Of a DNA stretch of 64,000 nucleotides, positions 11,447-22,475 are shown piece by piece. The translations under genes were made by a program, and so were the position numbers. Position 1 is the first letter of the stretch. Each line of letters starts with the position of its first letter. Source of the stretch: Annulohypoxylon bovei var. microspora (taxonomy: Eukaryota > Ascomycota > Sordariomycetes > Xylariales > Hypoxylaceae); contig MU405226.1 in the NCBI GenBank assembly GCA_022836615.1, positions 310,001-374,000 on the forward strand, read 5' to 3'. Below the pieces are notes generated by a model. It did no database searches. It was not told the origin of the DNA and was given only the letters and a program-made list of their open reading frames with translations.

Positions 11447-13546
11447 ATGAGTGTCGACGTTCGAGACCTGTCAGGTGCTAATGTTATTCGTCTCACGAGG
11501 CTTCTTTCCCGACGCCCGGAGTATGGTATCGCAATCCCGTCTAGAAGATGGCTTATTAGGCAAGAGGAAAAGCTCAAGTCTCTTCCAAGCGAGCTACTCC
11601 GCACGTCGAATCCCTTAAAGCGTCTCGTCATAAGAATTGCTGATAGCATCGACCCAACCGTGATAGACCCGAGAGCTATCCTATGTAAAACCCACGCAAC
11701 TCTAAACCCCTGGCTTATCCGCCGCTTGTTCCTGGCCGTCGCTTACGAGGTCACCGTTCATACCGACACGCTCCGTTCGTGGAAAGGTAGGAGGGATTTT
11801 CCGATTATATCTGCCTTCATCGGGCGCGTAGATGCCATTGCTGCCCTTTGGACGGAACCCGAATTATATCGCGAGTGTTACGGAACACCACCCTTTGAGA
11901 ATCACATGGTTTTTGTCAGATCTGGTTGCGAGGCATGCATCCTAAGTGCGATAGGTGCTAATGCTCGCGTGCTTGCGGACCTGAGATCTATCCTTGTCGA
12001 CCGAATAGAGAGACGCGTGCCTCGTCCAGATAGGCGCCCAGCCAAAGAACCTAGACTCGCTCGTTTCGTGGACGAGTGGATTAACCACCTGAAGGAAGAG
12101 AGGGCAGCAAAGTGTATAGCTATAAGCGAAGACGTGCTAGCAGAACTCAGGGCTACGCGGTCTCAAGTCTCCAAGTGGCGAAGCCGGCGGAAGAAACAAT
12201 CCAGTGGCTCTAAAGGCTCTAGACAACCAGTTTATAACGAGCTAAGGACTACAGAGTCGGGACATCAGTTGAGCAGCGTCCCGGGTAGTTCACGACGCAA
12301 GAGAAGAACGAGAAACGGGATTCCGGTGGCCATGGTTGATGCAGAGGGCGCAGAGGAGCAGAGAAGGATGGCGATGTTCAGCATGACTAGAGAAGCGGAG
12401 GGGGCTAAGAGCATCTTCAGGCCGGACAGCATGTGTGATTACTCGCAATTTGGACCACCGCGGATGGCTGCTTATGATCCGGCAAACTCAATACAGGGAT
12501 TACAACAGGAATTACCTTCTGCCAACGGTAATGACGATCTATACGACGACTTCGAAGAGATGGAGGATCAAGCAGACCTCGATCGAAATCCCGAGGCGGA
12601 AGAAAAGAGCCGTAGTAAAGTGACGGATTGGTACGCTATGCGAGTAGCAGAGTCCCGCGCGGATCTGTCGATGGATGACACTAGATCGGTCTTGTCTATG
12701 GTCCACCCGGCATTTCAGCCAGCACAAGCGTACAGTCAGCTGTCAGCTGCTCCGCCACCGCTTAGGCTCAACAAGGACCACCAGCCTAACACAGAACATC
12801 TTGATAGCAATACCGTCTGGACCGATGCCACGGTATATACCTTTAATCCCGACCATGGCGTACCGCCCGTACCCAGAGTGCCTTCGGCGTACAAGGGCGA
12901 GGGTATCAAGAGAACATCAAGCGTCCGTTCGCCTCGATCCCGATCCAGCGCCGCGGCTCGCCCCCCTCGCCCCGCCAGCCAGCAATGCCACCGACTGACC
13001 ACGGCCAGCTCATCGGTATACTCCGAGCTGCCCCCGCCCTCAGCCGTCCCTCCTTTCGATAGCAGGCTACGAAACTCGACGCGAAACCCGACACCAGCAC
13101 CAGCGCGCCAGCCGACGAGGAAATTCCTCTTCGACGACGCGTCCGAGGGCGGGTCCCACGTCTCCGCGGGCCAGAGACAGTACCTCCAGACGCGCAAGGG
13201 AATAAAAGATTTCGCTCGCGAGGACAACCCGTTCACGCGCGAGAACACGCCGCGCCTGAGCGCGGGCAGCAGCAGCACGCCTAGAGAGAGCCGCGTGCCG
13301 TCGATGTCTTCGTCCCGCGGCGATACTGTAACCGATGCTGAAAATGATGTTGATGATGATTTCGGCCCGCCGACGCCACTGGATGGGATGTGGCGCCAGG
13401 GCTGGAGCTTCCCCGAAGGCGACGAGGGCGATGACGCTTCGCTTAGGCCGGAGGACTCGCTGACGGCTGTGGGTGAGCGCGCATATGAGGAGAGGGTGGA
13501 GTATATCACGCCTTGGGGTCAGTTTGCGAGGAAGGGGCAGAGGTGA
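11447..13546 (+). CDS. Hypothetical fungal protein, 699 aa
   Basis: A single uninterrupted 699-codon frame with a good start context (acaaaATGagt). I do not recognise a named family. Residues 1-220 look folded: mixed hydrophobic and charged sequence with a basic start, a motif-like RKR/WLIRQ region, and Trp/Cys-containing segments (ALWTEPELYRECYG, VRSGCEACILSAIG). Residues 220-290 are strongly basic (SKWRSRRKKQ). From about 290 to the end the chain is disordered, Ser/Pro/Arg-rich, with an acidic stretch (DDFEEMEDQADLD) and another near the C terminus (DAENDVDDDFG). No signal peptide or membrane helix is seen. Function is unknown; a nuclear or cytoplasmic scaffold is only a guess from composition. 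Confidence 0.85.
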   Translation: MSVDVRDLSGANVIRLTRLLSRRPEYGIAIPSRRWLIRQEEKLKSLPSELLRTSNPLKRLVIRIADSIDPTVIDPRAILCKTHATLNPWLIRRLFLAVAYEVTVHTDTLRSWKGRRDFPIISAFIGRVDAIAALWTEPELYRECYGTPPFENHMVFVRSGCEACILSAIGANARVLADLRSILVDRIERRVPRPDRRPAKEPRLARFVDEWINHLKEERAAKCIAISEDVLAELRATRSQVSKWRSRRKKQSSGSKGSRQPVYNELRTTESGHQLSSVPGSSRRKRRTRNGIPVAMVDAEGAEEQRRMAMFSMTREAEGAKSIFRPDSMCDYSQFGPPRMAAYDPANSIQGLQQELPSANGNDDLYDDFEEMEDQADLDRNPEAEEKSRSKVTDWYAMRVAESRADLSMDDTRSVLSMVHPAFQPAQAYSQLSAAPPPLRLNKDHQPNTEHLDSNTVWTDATVYTFNPDHGVPPVPRVPSAYKGEGIKRTSSVRSPRSRSSAAARPPRPASQQCHRLTTASSSVYSELPPPSAVPPFDSRLRNSTRNPTPAPARQPTRKFLFDDASEGGSHVSAGQRQYLQTRKGIKDFAREDNPFTRENTPRLSAGSSSTPRESRVPSMSSSRGDTVTDAENDVDDDFGPPTPLDGMWRQGWSFPEGDEGDDASLRPEDSLTAVGERAYEERVEYITPWGQFARKGQR

Positions 13547-14459
13547 GAGAGGGGTGTTAAGGCGACGGCGTTTCGGTGTAAGTCAGGTAAGTGACATGTT
13601 TCCCCATATATGTTTTTTAATCGCTAGTTTATAAATATACCTACGTTTGTTTGGCTTTAAATTTGTGTGTGGTTCTGGATATGTGCTGATGTGATCTGTC
13701 TTGCTAGGTATAGTAGGAATGTAGGTAGGTAAATTGGGGAATCTCGATAGATTCACTCTAGACTACGATTTTTCTTCTCTCTGGGAAGCTGTGTTATTGC
13801 TGATAGTTTGATGATTTGATTCTACGAGTGGTGTCGTCGTCTTATAGCTACTACCCCGATTCCGCGCTTTTATATCACGGTGTATACACTCGAGTAGCTC
13901 GAACGGATCTATTCTTCTCTAGGTACCTACGTTTGTGACCCCTATATTATGAAGACCCAACTTTTGGTTACCTAGCTGAATGTTGTATGCTTACACCCCG
14001 TCGTGGCCGTTAGTATAGCCTTCCGGCATCCCCGAAGCTAAGGCTTCCGCAGGAATATTTATTTGGTTTCTTTACCAGCCCCTTCTCGAAGTGGCTGGCC
14101 CGAACAAAGAACGGGTTTTACCTTGACAAATGCTTCGTCCTTGTGGCTCACTACGGCATACAAAGGGGTTGTCTTATTTCTAGTATTACGATTCAACTTC
14201 ACGGGACCGAAATATTTTATTTTAGACGTGTTGTTATTCAGACTACCTAGGCCTAGGTACGAACCTTAACGTAACGTACTTGTAGGGTACTATTGCATCG
14301 GCTCTGCGAACGTTGCGATGGCAATTGTCAGCCACGCAAACAGGGTTCCCAGCTTCAGGCCTTTTTCACTGAAGCTCACCAAGCCAAGGCTTATCAAGAG
14401 GGAGGGTCGGGCTAAACTAAAGCATCATCGGCATCATTGCTTAGGTTGAGCTGGGCTGA
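13547..14459. other. Intergenic between convergent genes
   Basis: 3' flanks of the plus-strand 699-aa gene and the minus-strand glycosyltransferase-like gene. It contains CTAGGTACCT-type palindromes near 13919 and 14243. No gene seen. Confidence 0.55.
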
Positions 14460-16276
14460 TCAGAAACCCTCGCACCGCGCATCCCACGGGCCCTTCTGGT
14501 TATCGGCGAGGCACACGTTCTCGTTGGCGAAGGCGCGCCAGCGGTCCATCAGGTCGGTCTGGCCGACGCCCGCCTGCTGCGTGTAGAAGGACAGGTGGCC
14601 GACGACGGCGCGCGTGTCGACGACGAACGGCCGGCCCAGCCGCAGCGGGACCTCCGCCGTCATCTCCGCCTCGTCGTCGCCCACGATAGGCAAGGCGAGC
14701 GCCACGTCGCGGCCCCAGACCGCCACGAAATTCAGGTTGTACCGCTCGTACTGCGTGTCGTACAGCTGCTCGCCGCCCGGGCCCGAGTACGCGTGCGCGT
14801 CCTCGACCCGCGAATCAGACCTGTCGCCGCACGGCGACGCGTAGCGCTGGTGCGCGTGGCGGTGGTAGTGCCCGTCCGTCGAGTAGTAGCTGTGCGAACC
14901 GTCATCGGCGGGGTCGCGCGTGGCATACGTGAGCGCGCGCCCGAAATGGTACACGTGCATCTGGTTCCGCTCGAGGTTGTAGAGCAGCGAGTACAGCTGC
15001 TGCGCGGCGGCGGCCCAGGATGTCCAGCCCGGGCCGAAGGCCACGGGCTCGCCGCCCGGGTGCGTGCTCCACTGCCCGAGGGGCGTGCGCGTCAGCGCCG
15101 CGGTCGAGCCGGAGTTGTCGTCGGATACCAGCAGCCACGGGTGTCCGCGGTACGGCGGCGCGACGTCGAGGGGGCTGCCGCAGAGCGCGGGCGCGGAGGT
15201 TGGGTACGGGCCGAACTGTGAGGGGCGCCAGAGCGCGGACGCGTTGCGGGTGGGGTGCGGTTGTGGGTCTGGTAGGAACGGGTGGATCGCGCCGTAGTGA
15301 TATTGCTGTAGACCGGTCACCGGACTGTTGACCAGCTGTGCTGAGATGGCGTACGGGTGCGGCTGCGCGAGGCGCGTGTGCACGAGCTGCGGGATCGTGT
15401 CGTGGTGGATGTACAACTGGGACGGGTTAGTTTTCTAGGTAAGCGATGTGCGAAGATGGAAGTTGAGAAACGGGAAAGGAGGACGAGTACAGGATCAAGG
15501 GTAAAGGGTAAAGGGTAAAAAGGGGGAGCGGAACTTACGATGTCGTCGTCGATCTTGATGTACAAAGTATCCTTCTCGGTCACGTGGTCCCAGATGCATC
15601 CGTACGTCTTCTCGGCGGCGCAGGATCCGAGGCCGACGAACTTGTACAGGGGGTCCTTCTCGACGAAGTCCTTGAGCCAGGCGACGTCCTCGGCGTCCTG
15701 GGTGTGGACCATGAACCACACGTCGTCGAGGTAGCCGCCGTTGGAGGCCAGGTTCTGCTGCAGGTAGCAGTCGAGGATGTCGACGTTGCGCTTGCGCCCG
15801 TAGAACACCACCGCCACGACCTTCAGGCCGCGCGGCTTCTGCCATCCGCCCGCCGGCGCGAACGTGTCGAGCCACAGCTTCTGCTCTCCCTTCGATTCTG
15901 GCTGAGACTGAGGCGCGTACTTGCCCTCGGAGTCTACAGGCCAGGTCGTGCAGTACTCGGGCTCGAGAGAGCCCTTCGACAGCGAGTCCTGCGAGGCTGC
16001 GGCTGCGTTAGCGCATGCGCCATCAGGTGACACCAGAGGCTGAGCCTGCGGCCAGGCGGCTTCGCCGCCCGGTGCTGGTCGCAGCGGGCGCAGGAGCAGA
16101 GCACCATTGTCGCCGTGGAACAGCGACAAGAAGGCGACAACGAGAAGGAATGCGAGGAAGATGAAAGAGCGCTTGCGGGCGATTCTGCGGTTGTAGGAGG
16201 GCAGGTTAGGCGAGAGCTGGTCTGCTCCGGCCCAGTCAGGGTCTGAGAGACTGGCAAAGCCGCTGTCACTGATCAT
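14460..16276 (-). CDS. Type II membrane glycosyltransferase-like protein
   Basis: Two exons, 15539-16276 and 14460-15416 (122-nt intron, GTAAGT donor), giving 564 residues. A short cytoplasmic N terminus ends in a basic patch (NRRIARKRS) followed by one membrane anchor at about 37-54, the layout of Golgi type II glycosyltransferases. The lumenal part has LKVVAVVFYGRKRNVDILDCYL, a donor-domain-like start, then DTLYIKIDDDI (about 236-246), a DxD-type metal and nucleotide-sugar motif, followed by YIHHDTIPQLV. The intron falls exactly after DDDI. The C-terminal half has conserved-looking Trp, His and Cys residues (WGRDVALALP, GPWDARCEGF). Codons are strongly GC-ending. Enzymatic role is inferred from the topology and DxD motif; acceptor and linkage are unknown. 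Confidence 0.82.
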
Positions 16277-17453
16277 GATGCAAGAGAAGAGTGGGTGGTG
16301 GGAAGAGGGAAGGAAAGTGGGTGGTGGAAGTGAAGGAAAGTGTGTGGTAAGAAAGAAGAAAAGTATTCTGAAAATTCTTGCTTGAAAAGTTTACCTAACC
16401 TCTCTGATCTGCCCGTGAGATTGTCCTCTATCGTCTTGCTTAGGGCTCAGAACCCAGAGAAGCGGATGTCGTCTGCTTGTGGACTCGAGTTACGACTAGG
16501 TGATCACGTCGGTGGATCGATATATCGTCTAAAGACCGACGCCCCTGGCGGTTCCCCCTGGTTTATACCACCGTATAGGCTTTATGGATACACGATGAAA
16601 GAAACAAGTCACTAACAGAAGCGTTATCATGGAGATATGAAGAGGATATGTCTCTGCCTTTGTCAGTATCACTGGCTAACTCCTGAGTGAATACTTATCC
16701 GGTCTCATTTCAAGAGCTTTGGACCACATATATGCAATATGTCCTCCTAGTTAAGAAGATCTTATGGAGACTACCGTTTCTTAGGTATGTACCCTTTGTT
16801 AGGGAACCTATGTTTTCAATAGAATTATAGTCTTGAGAGAATAATAATAATGATAGCGTGTAAAAGGTGGCTATATCAATATCTAAGTAGCCTCCTAAGG
16901 CCTGAATAAACAAGTGAGTCCCCCCTTATAAAAAACCATTACTCGAAAGAAGACCCTTTAAACATTCCCTTAAGGTAGCATTGGAACTTCTATAAAAGAT
17001 GAATTGTATAGCTTGCGTTTATGGGAAATGTCTAATTAGGATGCTGTATTAACATTAGGGTTATGTTATACAATATATGTAAACAAGCAAGCAGTTGATC
17101 TAGTGCTATAACCTATTTCAATATCATAATAGATAATAATTGCCTCTAAATATAGCCTCAGAAGACTTCTTTTTTGTATCACCTTGACCTACTATCGGAT
17201 GAATAATTAGACTAGGTACTGAGTTGGGTTTCCTAATTGCTTAAGTACGGTAACTAATGGGTAGAGGTCACCCCTATCAGACCTCAGAGAACCCACATAG
17301 GAGATTTACTAATTTTAGAGTAGAAGACTACGCAGTACCTAAGCTAGGACTAAAGTGATTCTCATTGCCTGAAGGCGTGGCAGATTGGTGGTACAATTCC
17401 TATATAGGAGCAGAACAGCGATTCCGTAATTCTACATACAACGCCCCCACCGA
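16277..17453. other. Intergenic, no gene seen
   Basis: About 1.2 kb between the start of the glycosyltransferase-like gene and the stop of tRNase Z, both minus strand. The left 100 bases are a G/A-rich promoter tract; the rest is AT-rich with stops in all frames. Confidence 0.6.
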
Positions 17454-20315
17454 TCATTGATCTTCCCGTACGTCCTCGAAAAGCTTCTGCAGCGTCGGCA
17501 GGAAAGCCTTCGCCTTTCTGAAATCCCCGAGCTTGACGCGCATGTAGTCGAACGCCACCAGTATCACCTCGTCCGGCTGCGCCTTCTCGCCGTCCTGGGC
17601 GTCGGGCCGTGTCTCGAAGTTATCCTCCATCGTGGGCACCTTCTGGTACCGCTGGGAGAAGTGCGTCAGCAAGACCCTCCTCGCCCCCATGCGCCGGCCG
17701 ACGTCGATAGCCTCCGACATGGTCGAGTGTTTCTTCGCGATGGCGTCGCCCTGTAGCTCGTCGTCGAATGTGCTCTCGTGGATCAGCAGCGTCGCACCCT
17801 TTCCGATCTCAATAAACTCGTTGCTCGGCCTACAATCGCCGGAATACGCGATCTTGAGGCCGGACGGGAAAGTAAAGACCGTTGCGAGTGCTCCATAGCA
17901 ATGTTGTACGAAGCAGGCGTCGATCTGTTTCAAGCCGAAAGTGGCTGTCTCCTCTTCCGAGAACGTGCGTGGCGGGCAAATTTGTCCACTACCCCTTAAA
18001 GTCCTAAATACGGTGGACACAATACGCTCAAAGCCGTAGTTCTCGATATCTGCGTATTCCCGCAGCCAATCTATCATGTGCGCGTGAGAGGCGACGAGGA
18101 GCTTGGCCGAGGGATCGGATTTGCTCGTCTCTTCATGCCACGCTCGGATGACGGAAGCAGTTCCTAGGTGATGATCCGCGTGCAGGTGGCTAATCCATAT
18201 GCCCTTAAGATCTCGCAATATTTCAGGTAAGTTGTCGCCGAATACTCGGCTCAGTTGACCAAGCGTATTTTCGCCACAGTCGAACAGATAATTTCCACAT
18301 CCCGGAACGCGGACCAGTGTGGCTGAGACATTGCGATACTTGGACGGCAAAGCAGAGCCAGTCCCCAGAGTGATCACCTCTGCATCTCGATTAGGAATGT
18401 CCGATTCTACCCTCTCGATCTTGGCAAGAAATTCGGGATCCGAAACTTTAGTCCTTGCTTGTTGGGTCATATTTATTATTTCCTTGTTTAGCCCTTGACT
18501 TTGTTGAACTAACTTTTCGATGTTTGGAAAGGGAACGATCTTTCCATCTTGATGTAGATACTGCGGTGCGAATTGAATCGTTTTCCCAACCTGGCTACCC
18601 TCATAAATAGAAGGGATGTCTGCTATTAGAGTGTTCGAAATTGAGAGTAGGTTATTGTAGGTGGGCAAAGGGAACCGGTCGGGATCAATACAGCGCAATT
18701 TGAAAGCCTGGGCTGCTGCAGACTCCAGCGAGATCCTATTCGGACAGCTGTCCGTCGAGGAGACAATATGTCTCATTTTGGACATCTTTTGCATAAACTT
18801 TTGCAATCGAGGCTCGTTCCCAACTCCACGGCCTAAGATCCAGAAGATGACGTGGACCTCTTTAATTATATTGTCGTCCGACCACTCAGCCCGATTCACA
18901 AGTGAATCGATGTAAGAGGAATCTGGCAAATCGACGATGGCAAATCCATTCCCGGGGACGGTCTCTCCTACAACCATCTTTGAAGTGACCACCATCCCGT
19001 CTTTGCCCACCGCGTTCTCTCCATTGGTGAGCAGCCTATAGTCCCTCTTGGCCACACCAAAATCTTCAGCTGCTTTAGCGTTGAACTTCCCTCGTCGATC
19101 ATGGTTCTTGACAATGTAACACATAGATTGCCTTGAGGGTTCTGTGCGTGGCAGCGACTGAATCGTAGCTCCAGGCCATGGTTGACGGGTTAATACGGGT
19201 ATATCTGGTACATCCTCGCCATCTCCCGGCAAAGGACCTTTATATACCTGAAGGTGGCCCTTATTGTCTCGGACGAACAATTTTGCGGGTAGCTTTGCTT
19301 GATGTAAGGTTGTCTCTACCAGTGCGTCTATCTTCCAATCAGAATCGAACATCTGGTTGACTATGGTGCTGACCAGCTTTAGACCATCCTCCTTTAATGA
19401 TGAAGGGTTAGCTTGTCCATCCACTTTAGAATCCCCTATAAACTCTTCGAGCGATCGTTTCCTAGGGTTGGGTGTTTCCCCTGCCGTTGATTGGACTGGC
19501 ATATACCATACTTTGATATTGACATCTTGCCAATCTGGCTCAGAAGTATATTGGTGTGTAGGGCGAGGGTCGTCGCGAATCTCATGGGGGGCTAAAGGAA
19601 GGCCTCTGCGAAAAATAAATCGTCGGGCAGTGGCTAGCATATGTGTCATGTTCTTCCCTCCGTGAATGCTAAGTTTCGGTAACGTATTCGCATTCAACCC
19701 GACATCGCTGCCGCGAACCTTTCCGCCTCTCTTCTTTTTCTCCTCCTGGTTAGCTCGTAGGTTTTCTACTCTCCCGGCAAGCATATCGGCAAGGGTTAGA
19801 ATGATACCAAGAAGACCACCGGTATTATGCCAATTAACTAGGCCAGTCAAGAAAAGATCTTCGACCTTCTGTAAGCCAATGTTTCGTTGAATGAAGGCGC
19901 GCTGGGTGCCTTCGGAGATATTACCGAAGACATAGCGCTTGTTATCGAAGTGTAGTAGCAAACAGGTACCATTGGTATCGGCGGTGGGAGTAGTAACGAT
20001 CTGGACCCAGTTCAACATCTTATGTGCGTATGCTTGGGCTGCAAGCTCGGCGGGCAGCGGATGCTGTTGCTGTTCCGGGGGACTAGAAACCAATATAAAT
20101 CGCGCGCCGCGTATTTGACTTCCGTGGGTTGCTCGTATTACAGAAAAGGTGCCGTCGTCAAAAAGCGCGGTCGGGAGTGGTGTATTCTTGAAGAATTGGT
20201 GTTTCACCAGCCTCGGGCTATGTGATCGAGGTATGGGAAGACGTGATTTTACATTCACGGGGAGGTAAGGAGGATGACCCAGCGTCCTAGGGATTGCATT
20301 GCGGATTTTTTTCAT
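17454..20315 (-). CDS. TRZ1: Long-form tRNase Z (tRNA 3'-end endonuclease)
   Basis: A single-exon 953-residue protein. Long-form tRNase Z (RNase Z, ELAC2/Trz1) cuts the 3' trailer from nuclear and mitochondrial pre-tRNAs. The degenerate N-terminal metallo-beta-lactamase half starts with WVQIVTTPTADTNGT and has the exosite-type region GLVNWHNTGGLLGI. The catalytic C-terminal half has GSALPSKYRNVSA (the PxKxRN motif), SHLHADHH (about 707-714, the zinc-binding HxHxDH), YSGDCRPS, LLIHESTF, KKHSTMSEA and LTHFSQRY, all in the expected order. About 100 extra residues precede the first conserved block and are Arg/Lys/Pro/Ser-rich, which could be a mitochondrial targeting region. All catalytic motifs are intact. 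Confidence 0.95.
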   Translation of the reverse strand: MKKIRNAIPRTLGHPPYLPVNVKSRLPIPRSHSPRLVKHQFFKNTPLPTALFDDGTFSVIRATHGSQIRGARFILVSSPPEQQQHPLPAELAAQAYAHKMLNWVQIVTTPTADTNGTCLLLHFDNKRYVFGNISEGTQRAFIQRNIGLQKVEDLFLTGLVNWHNTGGLLGIILTLADMLAGRVENLRANQEEKKKRGGKVRGSDVGLNANTLPKLSIHGGKNMTHMLATARRFIFRRGLPLAPHEIRDDPRPTHQYTSEPDWQDVNIKVWYMPVQSTAGETPNPRKRSLEEFIGDSKVDGQANPSSLKEDGLKLVSTIVNQMFDSDWKIDALVETTLHQAKLPAKLFVRDNKGHLQVYKGPLPGDGEDVPDIPVLTRQPWPGATIQSLPRTEPSRQSMCYIVKNHDRRGKFNAKAAEDFGVAKRDYRLLTNGENAVGKDGMVVTSKMVVGETVPGNGFAIVDLPDSSYIDSLVNRAEWSDDNIIKEVHVIFWILGRGVGNEPRLQKFMQKMSKMRHIVSSTDSCPNRISLESAAAQAFKLRCIDPDRFPLPTYNNLLSISNTLIADIPSIYEGSQVGKTIQFAPQYLHQDGKIVPFPNIEKLVQQSQGLNKEIINMTQQARTKVSDPEFLAKIERVESDIPNRDAEVITLGTGSALPSKYRNVSATLVRVPGCGNYLFDCGENTLGQLSRVFGDNLPEILRDLKGIWISHLHADHHLGTASVIRAWHEETSKSDPSAKLLVASHAHMIDWLREYADIENYGFERIVSTVFRTLRGSGQICPPRTFSEEETATFGLKQIDACFVQHCYGALATVFTFPSGLKIAYSGDCRPSNEFIEIGKGATLLIHESTFDDELQGDAIAKKHSTMSEAIDVGRRMGARRVLLTHFSQRYQKVPTMEDNFETRPDAQDGEKAQPDEVILVAFDYMRVKLGDFRKAKAFLPTLQKLFEDVREDQ

Positions 20316-20724
20316 GAATTTTTCACATGGAATCTCGAGAGAATCCCAAAAAAGCTCGCCGTATGACTGTTTGGCCGTGTGACTCTTTCAATGCCTCCAG
20401 TACGTGTAGGTGTAGGTGTAGGTGTAGGTGTATGCAAGTAAATTATCATCAGTTATCGCAAACCTCACACCAAATTATTTTCTTATCTTATCGACCCCAC
20501 CATATTCTAGTGGGTATCCACTCAGGTACGAAGTACAGGTACCTAGAATCTTTAGCGGCTTCGATTATTAATAGTATCCCTTCTAAAAGAATATCTCACA
20601 ACTATCTATATACTTTATAAGATTACTTCATTAAGCAGATATATATGATAAAAACTCACATTCCCTCTTTGAAAATTAGGTTGCTTTGATCAACTCAGGA
20701 GAGATGGTTTATATATTGTTACAT
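20316..20724. other. Intergenic with telomere-like hexamer repeat
   Basis: The promoter side of tRNase Z and the 3' side of the next minus-strand gene. No gene is seen; it holds the (GTGTAG)n tract listed separately. Confidence 0.6.
20404..20432 (+). repeat. (GTGTAG)n short tandem repeat
   Basis: Four full copies plus a partial copy of GTGTAG. It resembles degenerate telomere-type repeats but is short and lies about 90 bases upstream of the tRNase Z start, so a simple microsatellite is the safer reading. Confidence 0.8.
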
Positions 20725-21525
20725 CTATGAGGCCAAGGCTCTCGCTACTACAATACCAGTATGCGATATGACTTGAATGCTATTGCCTCCTTTGCACCAG
20801 CAGGTCCCAGCTGTCTGTCCAATTACTCCTTTCTCATTCCATACTGAACCTACGTCCCTGCGGTTCTGAGTCCAGTTTAATGAATCGCATAGTGTGACGC
20901 ACTCATTAAGTGAGTTCGTCACCAACGACGCTTGGTTCGTTCCCGTCAAGTCGCTGTTGCAGTAAAGCCTGTAGCTCATGGTAGATATCGTGGTCGTGGT
21001 GCCATTTATACCAGGGCACCCGGAATCTACCAGGGGTGTTATTGTCGACGCGGCTATAGACGTTGTTTTTGTACTACTAGTACTGCCGGTGCTCGTGGCG
21101 GTAGCAACCGATTCGGTAGCCACGGGGGCGGATGTCGAGGTAGCAACAGATAGCGATACGGTATTCCCGTTACTTATAGATGCGCTTTCTGCCTCCGCTC
21201 CTAGGTGGAATATTAGATTCACGTTTTTTACTTAGTAGGTTCTCGATCATCTAACCTGTGTTATTACCATTATTATTCCTCAAGCCCAAGCCCAGACCCG
21301 TGCCCAGACCGAGTGCCAGCGCAACCACGGTGGATAGAGCCACTAGCAACCAGAACGTCTCTCTCCTTAGCCCAGCTATCCTTTTTTCCGGGACTTTGCC
21401 GTTCTGGAATTGTGATAGGTCATACTCTTATACTGGACATACTGCGGGTGAATGACCTCAGGGAGGCTACGATCCGGGGCAAGCTCCATCCCGGATTCGA
21501 GTGCTACTTCTTTGGTCGAGTGCAT
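20725..21525 (-). pseudogene. Single-pass membrane protein with C-terminal apple/PAN-like Cys domain, frameshifted
   Basis: Two exons separated by a clean 55-nt intron (21201-21255; GTTAGA donor, CTAAG branch site, CTAG acceptor). The second exon gives a Ser/Thr-rich stalk, then a Cys-rich domain with CPGINGT, YRLYCNSDLTG, LNECVTLCDSLNW and TCWCKGG, the pattern of fungal apple/PAN-like surface proteins. The first exon gives QNGKVPEKR, then RRETFWLLVALSTVVALALG, a membrane helix. Upstream of the helix the same frame has a stop (TAA), while the frame from ATG 21525 reads EVALESGMELAPDRSLPEV, typical for these N termini, and runs into a stop before the helix. Exon 1 is 270 nt where 1 mod 3 is needed. 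So a 1-nt loss (or 2-nt gain) near 21425 breaks it, unless the assembly is wrong. Confidence 0.6.
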
Positions 21526-22475
21526 CTGGGCTAGGTAGCAGCAGACCTGGAAGGCGAAGAAGAAGCGCCGCCACAGTTATATATTTGTATTTGCGAGTGC
21601 TACCTACATAATATATGTACTATATAAAACGTGCCACCTCCTTGGTATATAGCCGGCGCCTGTGATACCACCCACACTGCATACCACCAGTTTAATACAT
21701 CCGGCAAAGAAGCTTAAGTGAGCGGCTGATAATTCAAAGTGCCATCCAGCTATAGATATAGCACTAGCTCAGCATCTCACCTGGAGTTTCAACTAAGGCA
21801 ATGGTACCTTACGTTACCACCAATCACACCTTGCTTACTATACGGATCGTTTCCAGTAGAACTGATAGACTAGTATATATCATTCGCGATATAAATAGAA
21901 TTCGTGGATTCAACGAATATTTTAGAGTACCTATCTACCTACCTAGTTAATGAATAATAAAATATGAGTCCACTGCTCGCCTCAGAAGAGGTCACCGGGG
22001 CTAGAGGTAAAAGCAGCGTAGGCTAAGAATAACACTAAGGAACATATCTCTTATAATACTCCGGATGAATGTGAATGAAGCATGACCTCCACTCGAATAA
22101 TCGGCATAGAATGGACAGATTTGTATTATTCATAGGGTTTTCAAGGCCTGCTTAACTAATCCTATGTAAGCATGTACATTCTAAGAGCCCGTCATGTCTC
22201 TCCGATTGCCCCATTTCTCCCACAAAGGACCAATGCAATATCACGACCAAAGTCCCTGCCCCGTCGCCAACCTAGAATCTTAAAGTAGTCCTTCAACGTC
22301 TTTCTAACCATAGTCTAGACTTATAGGAGTGCGATGTTCCCATAAACCTCAAGCCCGTGTCGTTTCCCCAACGTGGATTTTAATAGCGGCAACGTGGTAA
22401 CTGGAAGGTAGCTGGAGACATTCGTTGGAGTATGGACATTGAAGGTATTATCGAAAGCCTTTCCTTTCATCCTGA
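21526..22475. other. Intergenic, no gene seen
   Basis: About 950 bases between two minus-strand genes. It is AT-rich with TATATA runs; no supported ORF, RNA gene or repeat. Confidence 0.6.

Noticed and set aside
12736..13509. A 257-codon minus-strand frame inside the 699-aa gene.
   Set aside because: Antisense of a low-complexity Ser/Pro/Arg region; the plus-strand frame is longer and uninterrupted.
14595..15221. A 208-codon plus-strand frame opposite the glycosyltransferase-like gene.
   Set aside because: Arg/Val-rich antisense shadow of a GC-rich exon; no motif.
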